From Paracoccaceae bacterium (lineage in GTDB: Bacteria; Pseudomonadota; Alphaproteobacteria; Rhizobiales; Stappiaceae), in assembly GCA_013373445.1 (NCBI GenBank), contig JABXHV010000082.1, forward strand, positions 1-49,582: DNA of 49,582 bases, given 5' to 3'. Position 1 is the first letter of the stretch. The number at the start of each line of letters is the position of its first letter. The notes below the pieces were generated by a model. It was given only the letters and a program-made list of their open reading frames with translations, did not search any database and was not told the origin of the DNA. The translations under genes were made by a program, and so were the position numbers. Of this stretch, positions 29,074 through 37,508 are shown piece by piece.

Positions 29074-29412
29074 AAAAGTCACTTTCCTGAAGCTTTGGTA
29101 GCCGGACGTTGGCGGCAGGTTATCGATGTGCGCCAACGTGCTCAAACGCAATGTGGGTATTAATTGGAATTTTCCAAAACATTGCGTCCTGACTGCGGAC
29201 CGTACTCGCACAAGACCGGCCCATGGTTACCAAGTCTTTAAACCGTCCTGAACTGCGATTTATTTAAAAATACTAAACGGCACGATCATAAATAAGTAAC
29301 CCTTTCGAAAGTCAGGCTTTTTTAACTCTGTCTATTAAACTGATACGCACCTTTTATTCTTAAGATGAGCCTCAATTCAACATGTAGACCGAATGGTCAC
29401 AGGAGAGGCGTT
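29074..29412 (+). other. AT-rich divergent intergenic region between pmbA and the DUF6101-like gene
   Basis: 339 nt, visibly AT-richer between 29240 and 29360 than the genes around it. It should hold both promoters. AGGAG at 29401-29405 serves the TTG at 29413. A TTAA pair at 29327-29343 is spaced by 9 nt, not 7, so it is not a proper CtrA box. No other signal was recognised. Confidence 0.5.
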
Positions 29413-30009
29413 TTGGGAAATCAGTCTGCAACACATGAACACTCGCGTCCGAACGTCGCGTTGCTTGGTGAAAATTCTCCGAGTTGTCTTCCCGCTGCAT
29501 TTGCGAGCCGGACGTTTTGCCCTGTGGCTGCACTCGGAACGTCCAAAACAGTTGAGGCTGTTGTTGACACCAAGTCTGTGACTATCACAACCTTGGATGA
29601 AACAGATCCATCGACACTGGTCATTCCAATCCACCAGTTCGAAGGTGTTGTAGTCCATATTCAGGGTGCCGATGAGCCAGGCGCCGTGGTTGCTCGCCTC
29701 ATTTTGAAGCATTCTGATCCGCAGCTGTCTCTTTTACTTTCGGAAACCGACAAGCCAGAACTGCTCGCTCAGTCATGGCCTGCATGGGCCGAGGCCTTGG
29801 GACTGCCTATGCTAGTCTGGGAACTGGGTGGCATGATCAAGCCAATCGAGGCTTACAGCGCCCGCCCATCATGTGCGCCGCACCCACGCCGCAAGCTGCC
29901 CCTTCTAACCGGCCGTCGCCCACGTTTTCTCGTCCGCAGACCTGTCGGGCGATCTGCTGCTGATGCAACGGTGTACCAAGGTGAACGGGAAATCATCGCT
30001 CCACACTGA
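29413..30009 (+). CDS. DUF6101-like protein
   Basis: A 198-residue protein resembling the Rhizobiales-specific DUF6101 family. Supporting segments are VEAVVDTKSVTITTLDETDP, the central LILKHSDPQLSLLLSETD, WAEALGLPMLVWE and the C-terminal RRPRFLVRRPVG followed by YQGEREIIA. The function is unknown. The N-terminal 40 residues look unstructured. TTG 29413 was chosen because AGGAG lies 7 nt upstream; ATG 29365 gives 16 more residues but lacks a ribosome site. It converges with ubiA 38 nt downstream. Family assignment is from memory of the pattern only. Confidence 0.65.
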   Translation: MGNQSATHEHSRPNVALLGENSPSCLPAAFASRTFCPVAALGTSKTVEAVVDTKSVTITTLDETDPSTLVIPIHQFEGVVVHIQGADEPGAVVARLILKHSDPQLSLLLSETDKPELLAQSWPAWAEALGLPMLVWELGGMIKPIEAYSARPSCAPHPRRKLPLLTGRRPRFLVRRPVGRSAADATVYQGEREIIAPH

Positions 30010-30047
30010 CCTCAGCACTCACGGAACATGATCAGCCCTAGCGAGGC

Positions 30048-30992
30048 CTAAAAGGCCTGTACCGCTGCGTCGACGCAAAGCCCAATGAAGACGAACCATC
30101 CATAGGTTCTGTTGGAGCGAAACAACTTCAGGCATTGGTCGCCATCATCAATGTCGAGCACTAGGATCTGCCACAGCAAATGACCGAGTCCAGCGGCCAA
30201 CCCGACGAAGGCTGCAGGTCCTGCATCCACGACACTCGCAGACAACCCGAACAAAACTGTTGCGCCTAGGTAAAGAAGGAAGATAGCTGGCTTCGACCAT
30301 TCCCCGAAGAGCCGCGCTGTCGACTTGACCCCCACGAGTGCATCGTCTTCCTTATCCTGATGGGCATAGATGGTATCATAACCAATCGTCCAGAGGATGC
30401 CGCCTGCGTAAAGAAGGACCGGCGCCAACGAAATACTTCCGAATTGCGCTGACCATCCCATGAGCGCACCCCAGGAAAACGCCAGCCCCAAAAACAACTG
30501 CGGCCAATTGGTATACCGTTTCATGAAAGGATAGATCGCGACCGGCAACAGAGACGCGATGCCCAGAATGACTGTGAACCAGTTGAACTGCAGTAGAACT
30601 GCCAAGCCCACCAAGGTCTGAAGAACCAGGAAGATTTTTGCCTGCAGGCGCGAAACCTGACCCGAAGGGATAGGTCTGCTGCGGGTTCTTTCCACTTGCG
30701 CGTCGATATCTTCATCAATGATATCGTTGTAGGTGCAGCCAGCACCGCGCATAGCGATGGCACCGATCAGGAACAGAGCCAAATGCCAGGGGTTTGGAAA
30801 GAACTGTCCGGACGCGTCCGCTGCCAATGCCGAAGACCAAAAGCAAGGCCACAGCAACAACCACCATCCAATTGGACGCTCCCAACGCGCCATACGAGCA
30901 TATGGACGAGCCCAAGGTGGCAGGCGCGTATCAACCCAGTGACGCTTCACGGCATCGGCCACAGGGCCGGTATCTTTGGTATCAAAAAGCAT
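30048..30992 (-). CDS. ubiA: 4-hydroxybenzoate octaprenyltransferase (UbiA)
   Basis: Attaches the polyprenyl chain to 4-hydroxybenzoate in ubiquinone synthesis. From the chosen start it is a 314-residue membrane protein of the UbiA superfamily. The first diphosphate motif is NDIIDEDID (89-97), then RTRSRPIPSGQV, and the second is YDTIYAHQDKEDD. The N-terminal segment PYARMARWERPIGWWLLLWP is typical. ATG 30992 matches family length. ATG 31094, coupled as TGATG to the upstream GNAT-like gene, would add 34 residues with no family counterpart, yet the coupling keeps it possible. It supplies quinone for the respiratory chain that includes the oxidase at 11997-18678. Confidence 0.92.
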   Translation of the reverse strand: MLFDTKDTGPVADAVKRHWVDTRLPPWARPYARMARWERPIGWWLLLWPCFWSSALAADASGQFFPNPWHLALFLIGAIAMRGAGCTYNDIIDEDIDAQVERTRSRPIPSGQVSRLQAKIFLVLQTLVGLAVLLQFNWFTVILGIASLLPVAIYPFMKRYTNWPQLFLGLAFSWGALMGWSAQFGSISLAPVLLYAGGILWTIGYDTIYAHQDKEDDALVGVKSTARLFGEWSKPAIFLLYLGATVLFGLSASVVDAGPAAFVGLAAGLGHLLWQILVLDIDDGDQCLKLFRSNRTYGWFVFIGLCVDAAVQAF

Positions 30993-31093
30993 GCACTTCT
31001 TTAACTGTGCAGAGCCTTCTGTGCGAGTGATAATTTCACTCTTGGCCGAAGATATCTGCAAACACCAGTTCGCTGATTCACCGAAAACAGACA

Positions 31094-31564
31094 TCAATCC
31101 CAGTCTTCGTCTAGTCCAAGACCGCGCCGATAGGCCATGCCGGACCAGGGTTCAAAACCACATAGTTGCAGCGTTTCAGTGAGCTGAAAACTGAAGGCGG
31201 CTGCCGCATGCACAGCTACAATTCCAAATGAATCCAGATCAATCAACAAGGCCTCGAGTGACTTGATCGCGATGCGTTCGTTGCGGTGTTCGGGCACAAG
31301 GTAAAATTCCTCCACCATTGCGCATCGACCTGCCTCACGAACTGAATAGAAAAACAGGACCGCGATAAAGCCGACAGGATAGCCCTTGTGTAGAATGACA
31401 TGCATGCGACCGGCTGCGGCGTTAACTTGCAGCATCATGAACGCTTCGCGGTTTTCCGCCGTCATGATTTCTTCACGCTCTCTATAGGCGGCAGCGGCAA
31501 GCTGCTCCAATACCCGACCTTGGCTGGGGCCGCACAGAGCAAGTTCAATCGAAGCTTTTTTCAT
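31094..31564 (-). CDS. Putative GNAT-fold acetyltransferase
   Basis: A 156-residue protein with a likely GNAT core: GYPVGFIAVLFFYSV, then VEEFYLVPEHRNERIAIKSL, where the expected R-x-x-G-x-G loop is altered to RNERIAI. The alteration weakens the assignment and could mean reduced acetyl-CoA binding. A C-terminal LCGFEPWSGMAYRR fits the last strand of the fold. AAGG precedes the ATG. The TGA overlaps a possible ATG of ubiA. Substrate unknown. Confidence 0.65.
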   Translation of the reverse strand: MKKASIELALCGPSQGRVLEQLAAAAYREREEIMTAENREAFMMLQVNAAAGRMHVILHKGYPVGFIAVLFFYSVREAGRCAMVEEFYLVPEHRNERIAIKSLEALLIDLDSFGIVAVHAAAAFSFQLTETLQLCGFEPWSGMAYRRGLGLDEDWD

Positions 31565-31739
31565 TATATCTACCTTACGGGAGAGCTTCTAAACGGCTCA
31601 TGCCTCGTTTTGCCCCGGTTTCAGCCACCATGCGCATTGAATGGTGCAGGCTCGACGTGCTAGACCGCCGCTCATTGCAGACTACGTGCGTAAAGAGCAC
31701 CTCTTTCGCCTGACGCAGCTTTTGAGAAATGGGACGCAT

Positions 31740-33017
31740 ATGAACATCCTTCTGATCGGCTCTGGTGGCCGCGAACACGCAATCGCCTGGGCGCTGTCCA
31801 AATCTCCCCTTTTGACGAAGCTTTACGCCGCGCCTGGAAATGCTGGCATGCGTTCGGTTGCCGATCTCGTCTCTCTTGACGTTACAAGCCATTCGGATGT
31901 GATTGCTTTTTGCAAAGAGAAAGACATTTCCTTCGTCGTAGTCGGACCTGAAGCCCCTCTGGTCTCTGGCCTTGTCGACGACCTGGAAGCCGCAGGCATC
32001 AAGGCTTTCGGACCGAGCAAAGCCGCCGCTCAACTCGAGGGTTCAAAAGCCTTCACCAAAGGCGTTTGCGACGATGCTGATATTCCCACAGCCGGATATG
32101 GCCGTTTTGACACCAAAGAGGCGGCACTTGCCTATATCTCGAAGCAGGGTGCACCAATTGTCGTAAAGGCCGACGGACTGGCCGCAGGCAAGGGCGTTGT
32201 CGTCGCAATGAGCGAAGCGGAAGCGAAAGAGGCCGTCGAGGCCTGTTTTGATGGTGAGTTCGGTTCAGCCGGTGCAGAAGTGGTGATCGAGGAATTTCTG
32301 GAAGGCGAAGAAGCCAGTTTCTTTGTCTTGTCGGACGGAACGAACGTTTTGCCATTGGCAACTGCCCAGGACCACAAGCGCGCCTTCGACGGCGACACCG
32401 GACCGAACACCGGCGGCATGGGCGCCTACTCCCCCGCCCCAGTCATGAATGCGACAATCGTCCAGCAAACGATGGACAAGATCATCAAGCCCACCGTTGC
32501 TACGATGGCTGCCCGCGGAACACCATTTAAAGGTGTCCTGTTTGCCGGTCTGATGATCACCAAAGATGGTCCCAAACTGATTGAGTACAATACCCGTTTC
32601 GGAGATCCTGAATGCCAGGTGCTCATAATGCGGCTGCAGGCAGACCTACTGCCGTTGCTCCTCGCAACAGCCGACAACTCCCTGGACCAGGTCAGTGCGC
32701 AGTGGAGTGACGACGTGGCGATGACCGTGGTGATGGCCGCAAACGGTTACCCGGGCTCGTACGCAAAAGGTACCGAAATCAGGAACCTCGACGCGGCGAC
32801 TGCCGATGAAGACGTCAAGATCTTCCACGCCGGCACAAAAGCCGACGGCGACAAGATCCTGGCGAACGGAGGTAGAGTACTCAATGTTACCGCTCGCGGC
32901 TCGAGCGTTCGTGAGTCACGCGACAAGGCCTATGCGGCCGTGGAAAAAGTCGACTGGCCTGAAGGCTTCTGCCGATCAGATATTGGCTGGCGTGAGATCG
33001 CCCGTGAAGGCAAATGA
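31740..33017 (+). CDS. purD: Phosphoribosylamine-glycine ligase (GAR synthetase)
   Basis: Second step of purine synthesis, joining glycine to phosphoribosylamine with ATP. From ATG 31740 it has 425 residues, the usual length, beginning [20 protein letters not shown]. The ATP-grasp domain has [37 protein letters not shown] and [17 protein letters not shown], with the metal site [13 protein letters not shown]. The longer frame to 31641 adds 33 residues from the upstream intergenic region and was dropped. It is divergent from the GNAT-like gene with a 175-nt gap. A 6-bp hairpin at 33038-33054 lacks a T-tract. Confidence 0.97.
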   Translation: MNILLIGSGGREHAIAWALSKSPLLTKLYAAPGNAGMRSVADLVSLDVTSHSDVIAFCKEKDISFVVVGPEAPLVSGLVDDLEAAGIKAFGPSKAAAQLEGSKAFTKGVCDDADIPTAGYGRFDTKEAALAYISKQGAPIVVKADGLAAGKGVVVAMSEAEAKEAVEACFDGEFGSAGAEVVIEEFLEGEEASFFVLSDGTNVLPLATAQDHKRAFDGDTGPNTGGMGAYSPAPVMNATIVQQTMDKIIKPTVATMAARGTPFKGVLFAGLMITKDGPKLIEYNTRFGDPECQVLIMRLQADLLPLLLATADNSLDQVSAQWSDDVAMTVVMAANGYPGSYAKGTEIRNLDAATADEDVKIFHAGTKADGDKILANGGRVLNVTARGSSVRESRDKAYAAVEKVDWPEGFCRSDIGWREIAREGK

Positions 33018-33165
33018 TCTGAGGACCTCTGCTGCAATGGCGCCTCCAGCGCCAAGGAGCCTCACTCCAAGAACCTTCAAAGATTGTAAAAACAACCAGG
33101 AATTTCATCCATTACTGTAAATTTCGCAAAGTAATCGGAATTTTAGTATCAATTTAGGTGAGTTT

Positions 33166-33181
33166 TTAATTCTCTATTAAC
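33166..33181 (+). promoter_or_regulatory. Full CtrA-type box TTAA-N7-TTAAC
   Basis: TTAA at 33166-33169 and TTAAC at 33177-33181 with exactly 7 nt between. CtrA is the alphaproteobacterial cell-cycle and motility regulator with this consensus. The site ends 42 nt before the ATG of the unknown gene at 33224, a position fit for promoter control. On random sequence about one such match is expected in a window this size, so the evidence is position more than presence. Confidence 0.5.
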
Positions 33182-33223
33182 GGTTAGAACCAGAGTATCG
33201 AGTGAAACACATAGGTCACCGAT

Positions 33224-33568
33224 ATGAATAACCCATCAAATTCTTACATCGCTGCGGACTGTCCCGTTACAGAGGCTTTCTTCGCCGAGCTGGTTTCCGT
33301 GCCGCTTGAGACGGCGGGTGTACTGGTGGAGAAACTTTCCTCTACGGCACGTGCAAGTCTTGCGGTCTACTGCTATCGCAGAAGCCACCTGCGTCGCCTC
33401 GGGTTGGTGGTCGCTTCCAAATGCGCTCGACCTCATCTGGTCGCCGAAGCCGGGCATGCCGGTGAGTTGATCCACCTACAAGCACAGAACCTGGACAAAA
33501 TCCTTTTGAAGGATGAGGCTAAATCTCCCCACAGTGTTCGACGCACTGGAACCAGTGGCTTGTTCTGA
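33224..33568 (+). CDS. Hypothetical protein, 114 residues, behind a CtrA-type site
   Basis: No family recognised. The protein is soluble in character, has a hydrophobic middle (TARASLAVYCYRRSHLRRLG) and a His-rich segment (ARPHLVAEAGHAGELIHLQ), and three cysteines. There is no signal peptide or membrane helix. AGGT about 10 nt before the ATG is a weak ribosome site. It sits alone between purD and the MBL-fold gene, preceded by a TTAA-N7-TTAAC box, and may be under CtrA control. It could be a small cell-cycle or motility protein, but that rests only on the site. No coding shadow explains it, so I treat it as real with moderate confidence. Confidence 0.55.
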   Translation: MNNPSNSYIAADCPVTEAFFAELVSVPLETAGVLVEKLSSTARASLAVYCYRRSHLRRLGLVVASKCARPHLVAEAGHAGELIHLQAQNLDKILLKDEAKSPHSVRRTGTSGLF

Positions 33569-33680
33569 CAGCTCGACCCGATATCTGATAAGCATTTTTC
33601 CAATCATCAACTCAAAGTTACTTTGAAAATGAGCCTCTCCGGCGCACCCTGAATGGGTCTCTGGCAAGAGAGGTGTCTAA

Positions 33681-34523
33681 ATGCGTCCCGTTATCAAGAA
33701 CTATCAACGCCTACGATCTGTTTTCAGCTGGCCGTTTGGGATCTTCGCCCGTCTGACGGCTGCACTTATATTATTGTTCTCCTTTACCAATTCGGCCAGT
33801 GCTGTTTGCCAATTGCTGGCAAGAGCACCAGAAGCAAGGGTCCAGCTCGCCTCCCTGAAAGCTGATGAAATTAAAATCCGCTATATCGGGCATTCGACGT
33901 TCGAACTCGAAACACCGATGGGAATTCGCATCGCGACCGACTACAGCGACCGATACCAGCCAGAACTGATCCCAACAATTGTGACAATGAACCGTGCCCA
34001 CAGTTCGCACTACACCTTGGCGCCATCCCCCGAGATCAAACACGTCTTAACAGGCTGGAATCCCGAAGGAGGTCCAATCGACCATGACCTTTTCGAGGGT
34101 GATGTCAGAGTACGCAACATCCAGACCAATATCCGAAACTGGGTCGGCGAAACGGAGCGCCTTGGCAATTCCATTTTCATCTTTGAAGTTGCCGACCTGT
34201 GTCTGGCCCATCTGGGCCATCTCCATCATCGCTTGACCGAAGACGACTTGCTACGTCTTGGACAAATTGATGTTGTGTTTGCCGCCATCGACAATTCCAA
34301 CACTCTGCGCGTGGATAGCCTAATGGATGTACTGGAGGCCATATCACCGTCTGTGGTGATCCCAATGCATTTCCATTTTGCTGGCGCTTTGGAGACTTTC
34401 ACCCAGAGGGCGCTCGCACAAGGATTTGCAATGAACGCGGTGGCCGAGCCTGATCTGATCCTAAGCAGAGCAACGTTGCCAGCCCGCAAGAGCGTTTATC
34501 TCATGCACCCAGAAAAGCATTAG
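33681..34523 (+). CDS. Secreted MBL-fold metallo-hydrolase-like protein
   Basis: A 280-residue protein with a signal peptide (about 22-41, ending SASA) and an MBL fold of the UlaG/COG2220 branch. It begins with KIRYIGHSTFEL. The classical HxHxDH is replaced by NRAHSSHYT (105-112, His107 and His110). Downstream histidines are in LAHLGHLHHRL (175-185) and VIPMHFHFAG (226-235), with Asp204 in AAIDNS. The zinc site is therefore unusual for the superfamily, yet similar NxAHxxHYT proteins occur in other Rhizobiales (memory, not search). Substrate unknown. AGAGG lies 7 nt before the ATG. Confidence 0.82.
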   Translation: MRPVIKNYQRLRSVFSWPFGIFARLTAALILLFSFTNSASAVCQLLARAPEARVQLASLKADEIKIRYIGHSTFELETPMGIRIATDYSDRYQPELIPTIVTMNRAHSSHYTLAPSPEIKHVLTGWNPEGGPIDHDLFEGDVRVRNIQTNIRNWVGETERLGNSIFIFEVADLCLAHLGHLHHRLTEDDLLRLGQIDVVFAAIDNSNTLRVDSLMDVLEAISPSVVIPMHFHFAGALETFTQRALAQGFAMNAVAEPDLILSRATLPARKSVYLMHPEKH

Positions 34524-34553
34524 ATACTGTGGATATAGACAGCGGTCCGCGGA

Positions 34554-35111
34554 TCAGTCGCCATTTTTTATAAAGAGGATCTGGCTGTCACCAACGGTTC
34601 TTTGATCCAGAATTTCAAAAGCGTTCGGTAAATCGATTGATGCACTGGCGCGCTCTTCGAGAAGACACAGCGCACCGGGTTTCAACCAACCGCCTTCACG
34701 CGCCGACACGAGAGCTTTTTCCCCCATTCCCTTATCGTAGGGAGGGTCTGCAAACAGCAGATCAAACGGCTCTATGTTGCCAGAGGATCCAAGTTTGGTC
34801 GCATCACGGCGAAAGATCTTCGCCGCCCCGTTCAGGCCCAATGCTTCCATGTTACTGCGGATCACGCCGCGCGCTTCGGCGCCGTCCTCAATGAAAGTAC
34901 AATGGCGTGCACCACGACTGATGGCTTCAAAGCCCAGCGCACCGCTGCCTGCAAACAGGTCAAGCACCCGCATCCCATCCAGATCCACTTCAAGACCATG
35001 GGCCAGGATATTGAAAATCGTTTCTCTCAGGCGATCCGACGTCGGCCGTGTGGCCTGGGTCCTGGGCGCTGCGATGGCAGTCCCTTTAAAGCGACCGGCT
35101 ACAATACGCAC
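34554..35111 (-). CDS. rsmD: 16S rRNA (guanine966-N2)-methyltransferase
   Basis: Methylates G966 of 16S rRNA in the assembled 30S subunit using SAM. The 185 residues have the SAM loop VLDLFAGSGALGFEA (49-63) and the catalytic DPPY at 122-125. The N-terminus MRIVAGRFKG is standard. The start is GTG 35111 with GAGG 6 nt upstream inside the end of the pseudouridine synthase gene, 2 nt after its stop. The two rRNA-modification genes are thus cotranscribed, a common alphaproteobacterial pairing. Confidence 0.95.
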   Translation of the reverse strand: MRIVAGRFKGTAIAAPRTQATRPTSDRLRETIFNILAHGLEVDLDGMRVLDLFAGSGALGFEAISRGARHCTFIEDGAEARGVIRSNMEALGLNGAAKIFRRDATKLGSSGNIEPFDLLFADPPYDKGMGEKALVSAREGGWLKPGALCLLEERASASIDLPNAFEILDQRTVGDSQILFIKNGD

Positions 35112-35113
35112 AT

Positions 35114-36691
35114 TCAGCCTCTACGTTTGCCCGAACCACCTGGACGCCCTGGACCACCGGGGCGACCAGCACTGCCAGACCGCGATGGCCCTGACGAGCG
35201 TTCAGGCTTGCCGTTGCGGTCGGGTCTGCCAGAACGATCAGGTTTGCCAGCACGATCAGGCCGTCCTGGTTTCTCGAATCTTGTCGGTTTGTCAGCGCGA
35301 ACCGGTGCCGAGTTTCCGGCGCCCTTGCGATCCTCTCCGCGCGCACCCGCCAAGGGATGACGCCCAGCGGTATTGCGATCTTCCTGACGTTTGTCTTCGA
35401 CAATACCATCACTGCTCCAGATGCGTCGCTGTGGACGCTTCGGCGCTTCAAAACCTCGTTCACCGCCGCGGTCATTCCGGTCAGTACGTGGTTTGTCCCG
35501 GTTCTGAGACCCCACACGTACTTTCGGCTCGCGCCGCTCCGGCTTTGCGCCACGAGGACCGGACCGTCCGGATGTCTTTAACGCAGTTGCTTCACGTTCA
35601 CTGACCCAGCCACCCGATGCCTTGTCACCGCGGCCACCAGACGAGCGACCGGCGCTTTTGCGATCACGCCCAACTTTTGCGTCAGGGGTACTGGTCTCAT
35701 TGAGGATGGGCGCGTCAAAGTCTGCACCGGCCTCTTCGGCAAGCTTGTCGCCAAGCTGCTCTCGCAGAACACGCCCGCGAATTTCGCGCACTTCACCATC
35801 CGCAAGATCCATCAACTGGAAAGGACCGAAAGACAAGCGGATCAGCCGGTTCACGGACAGTCCCAGGTGCTCCAGAACACGTTTGACTTCCCGGTTCTTG
35901 CCTTCACGCAAACCAATGGTCAGCCAGACGTTGTCGCCCTGCTCCTTGTCCAGAGTAGCTTCGATAGAGCTATAGAGAATACCGTCAATGGCAACGCCAT
36001 CTTGCAGCGTATTCAGTTCTTCCTGAGTAATCCGCCCATAGGCGCGCACGCGGTAGCGACGCAGCCAACCAGTTGCCGGCAACTCAAGAACCCGAGCCAA
36101 ACCGCCATCATTGGTCAACAACAGCAGGCCTTCGGTATTGATATCCAACCGGCCAACAGCCATCACACGCGGCAAATCCTTCGGCAACCGGTCGAAGACC
36201 GTCTCGCGGCCTTCCGGATCGCGGTTGGTCGTTACCAGACCTTTTGGCTTATTATATAGCCAGAGGCGGGTTCGCTCGCGCATCGGCAATGGTTCACCGT
36301 CAACGATGACCGTATCGGACGATGTAACTTTCACCGCAGGTGTGGTCAGAACTTCACCATTGACGGAAACACGCCCTGCAGCGATCCAGTCTTCCGCGTC
36401 ACGGCGTGAGCAGAGCCCAACGCGCGCCATCACCTTGGCAATACGCTCGGCTTCGGCATCAGAAAACCGCTTATCATCGCCCAGCGCAGGTTCTTTCGAA
36501 CGACCCTTGTCACGCTTCTGGTCTCCAGATCCTTTTGCCCCAACCGGGCCTGGTTTGCTGGATTTACGGGAAGGCGCGCCTGCGCCTTGTCCTTTACGCG
36601 ACTTATCGGCTGAGCCTGAAAAGCCTCCTTTGCGGGAACCGCCGTCACCGGTGTTTCCGCCACGTTTGCTGGATCGATCATTTGACATCAT
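35114..36691 (-). CDS. Pseudouridine synthase (RluB/RsuA family) with long basic tails
   Basis: A 525-residue pseudouridine synthase, about twice the family core. An S4 RNA-binding domain (82-128, [20 protein letters not shown]) precedes the catalytic domain with the nucleophile Asp183 in [17 protein letters not shown]. RluB-type enzymes modify 23S U2605 and RsuA 16S U516. The class fits RluB, but the exact target is not certain. Residues 1-75 and 325-525 are low-complexity, rich in R, G, K, P, S and D, with hexapeptide repeats near the end. Such tails probably bind RNA or ribosomal precursors. The ATG at 36691 is followed by a second ATG. Confidence 0.92.
   Translation of the reverse strand: MMSNDRSSKRGGNTGDGGSRKGGFSGSADKSRKGQGAGAPSRKSSKPGPVGAKGSGDQKRDKGRSKEPALGDDKRFSDAEAERIAKVMARVGLCSRRDAEDWIAAGRVSVNGEVLTTPAVKVTSSDTVIVDGEPLPMRERTRLWLYNKPKGLVTTNRDPEGRETVFDRLPKDLPRVMAVGRLDINTEGLLLLTNDGGLARVLELPATGWLRRYRVRAYGRITQEELNTLQDGVAIDGILYSSIEATLDKEQGDNVWLTIGLREGKNREVKRVLEHLGLSVNRLIRLSFGPFQLMDLADGEVREIRGRVLREQLGDKLAEEAGADFDAPILNETSTPDAKVGRDRKSAGRSSGGRGDKASGGWVSEREATALKTSGRSGPRGAKPERREPKVRVGSQNRDKPRTDRNDRGGERGFEAPKRPQRRIWSSDGIVEDKRQEDRNTAGRHPLAGARGEDRKGAGNSAPVRADKPTRFEKPGRPDRAGKPDRSGRPDRNGKPERSSGPSRSGSAGRPGGPGRPGGSGKRRG
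35195..35266 (-). repeat. Four tandem 6-residue units in the pseudouridine synthase tail
   Basis: Residues 476-499 read [18 protein letters not shown] and GKPERS, an 18-nt repeat imperfectly copied four times. It lies in the basic C-terminal tail and could vary in copy number by slippage. Confidence 0.75.
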
Positions 36692-36843
36692 GTGCGCGTC
36701 ATATCAGAGCTTGAGCGTTTCGGGAATTGGCAAGTTCACCCATCTTTTGCATTTTCCGGCGCGAAATACGAAAAACATGCTACCCATAAACCGCTCGTCG
36801 GTCCGCCCCGCGCTTTGAGCCTGTCACGAAACAACACAGTCTT

Positions 36844-37314
36844 ATGTCTCAGCTGCCACCCAAGAACACCTATAGCTCGTTCATGAGCATTGCCCTTGAA
36901 GAGGCCCAGAAAGCTGCTGAACGAGGTGAAGTGCCGGTTGGCGCCGTTCTGGTGCAAGATGGTGTGGTTCTGGCGCAAGCAGGTAACAGAACGCTAGAAC
37001 TGAATGATCCCACGGCTCATGCCGAGGTGCTCGTCATACGTGAGGCCTGCCAGCAGATCTCCAGCCAGCGTCTGCCAAACGCCGACCTCTATGTAACTCT
37101 GGAACCCTGCCCGATGTGTGCCGCAGCGATCTCGTTTGCGCGCATCAAGCGTCTGTACTATGGCGCGCAAGACGCCAAAGGCGGCGCGGTCGAAAGCGGC
37201 ACATGTTTCTTTGAGCAGCCTACGTGCCATCATGCACCTGAAGTTTACAGCGGATTGAGTGAACGAGCCTCCAAAGACCTCCTGCAAAAGTTTTTCCAAA
37301 GCCGCCGCTCATAG
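36844..37314 (+). CDS. tadA: tRNA-specific adenosine deaminase
   Basis: Deaminates A34 to inosine in tRNA-Arg(ACG), allowing it to read CGU, CGC and CGA. The 156 residues have the zinc and catalytic motif TAHAEVLVIREA (His59, Glu61) and PCPMCAAAI (Cys89, Cys92), plus FARIKRLYYGAQDAKGGAVES, which marks TadA over other cytidine deaminase relatives. No strong ribosome site precedes ATG 36844. It is divergent from the pseudouridine synthase gene, 152 nt away, so both tRNA and rRNA modification genes lie together. Confidence 0.95.
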   Translation: MSQLPPKNTYSSFMSIALEEAQKAAERGEVPVGAVLVQDGVVLAQAGNRTLELNDPTAHAEVLVIREACQQISSQRLPNADLYVTLEPCPMCAAAISFARIKRLYYGAQDAKGGAVESGTCFFEQPTCHHAPEVYSGLSERASKDLLQKFFQSRRS

Positions 37315-37508
37315 AAGTTCGGTTTTTTCGTTTTTCTCGATAATCGAAAGCGATTCTAAACTTTTGTGACGTATTTTTACTTACAAAGCGTCTGGATTGT
37401 AAAAAGTTACGAAACATCAACAATTCGCGCTTAAGTATTAATGCGTACAGAACACCCTCTAAAGGTGAAGTCGGTGCAGCAGGTTGATTGCTTCATAGGG
37501 GCACTTGA

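Noticed and set aside
29327-29343. CtrA-like TTAA pair upstream of the DUF6101-like gene
   Set aside because: The spacer is 9 nt, not 7.
30044-30058. AGGCCT-AAA-AGGCCT palindrome at the DUF6101/ubiA junction
   Set aside because: Stem is only 6 bp and no T-run follows in either direction; it overlaps the end of ubiA.
33038-33054. 6-bp hairpin TGGCGC/GCGCCA after purD as a terminator
   Set aside because: No T-tract follows, so it is not a typical Rho-independent terminator.
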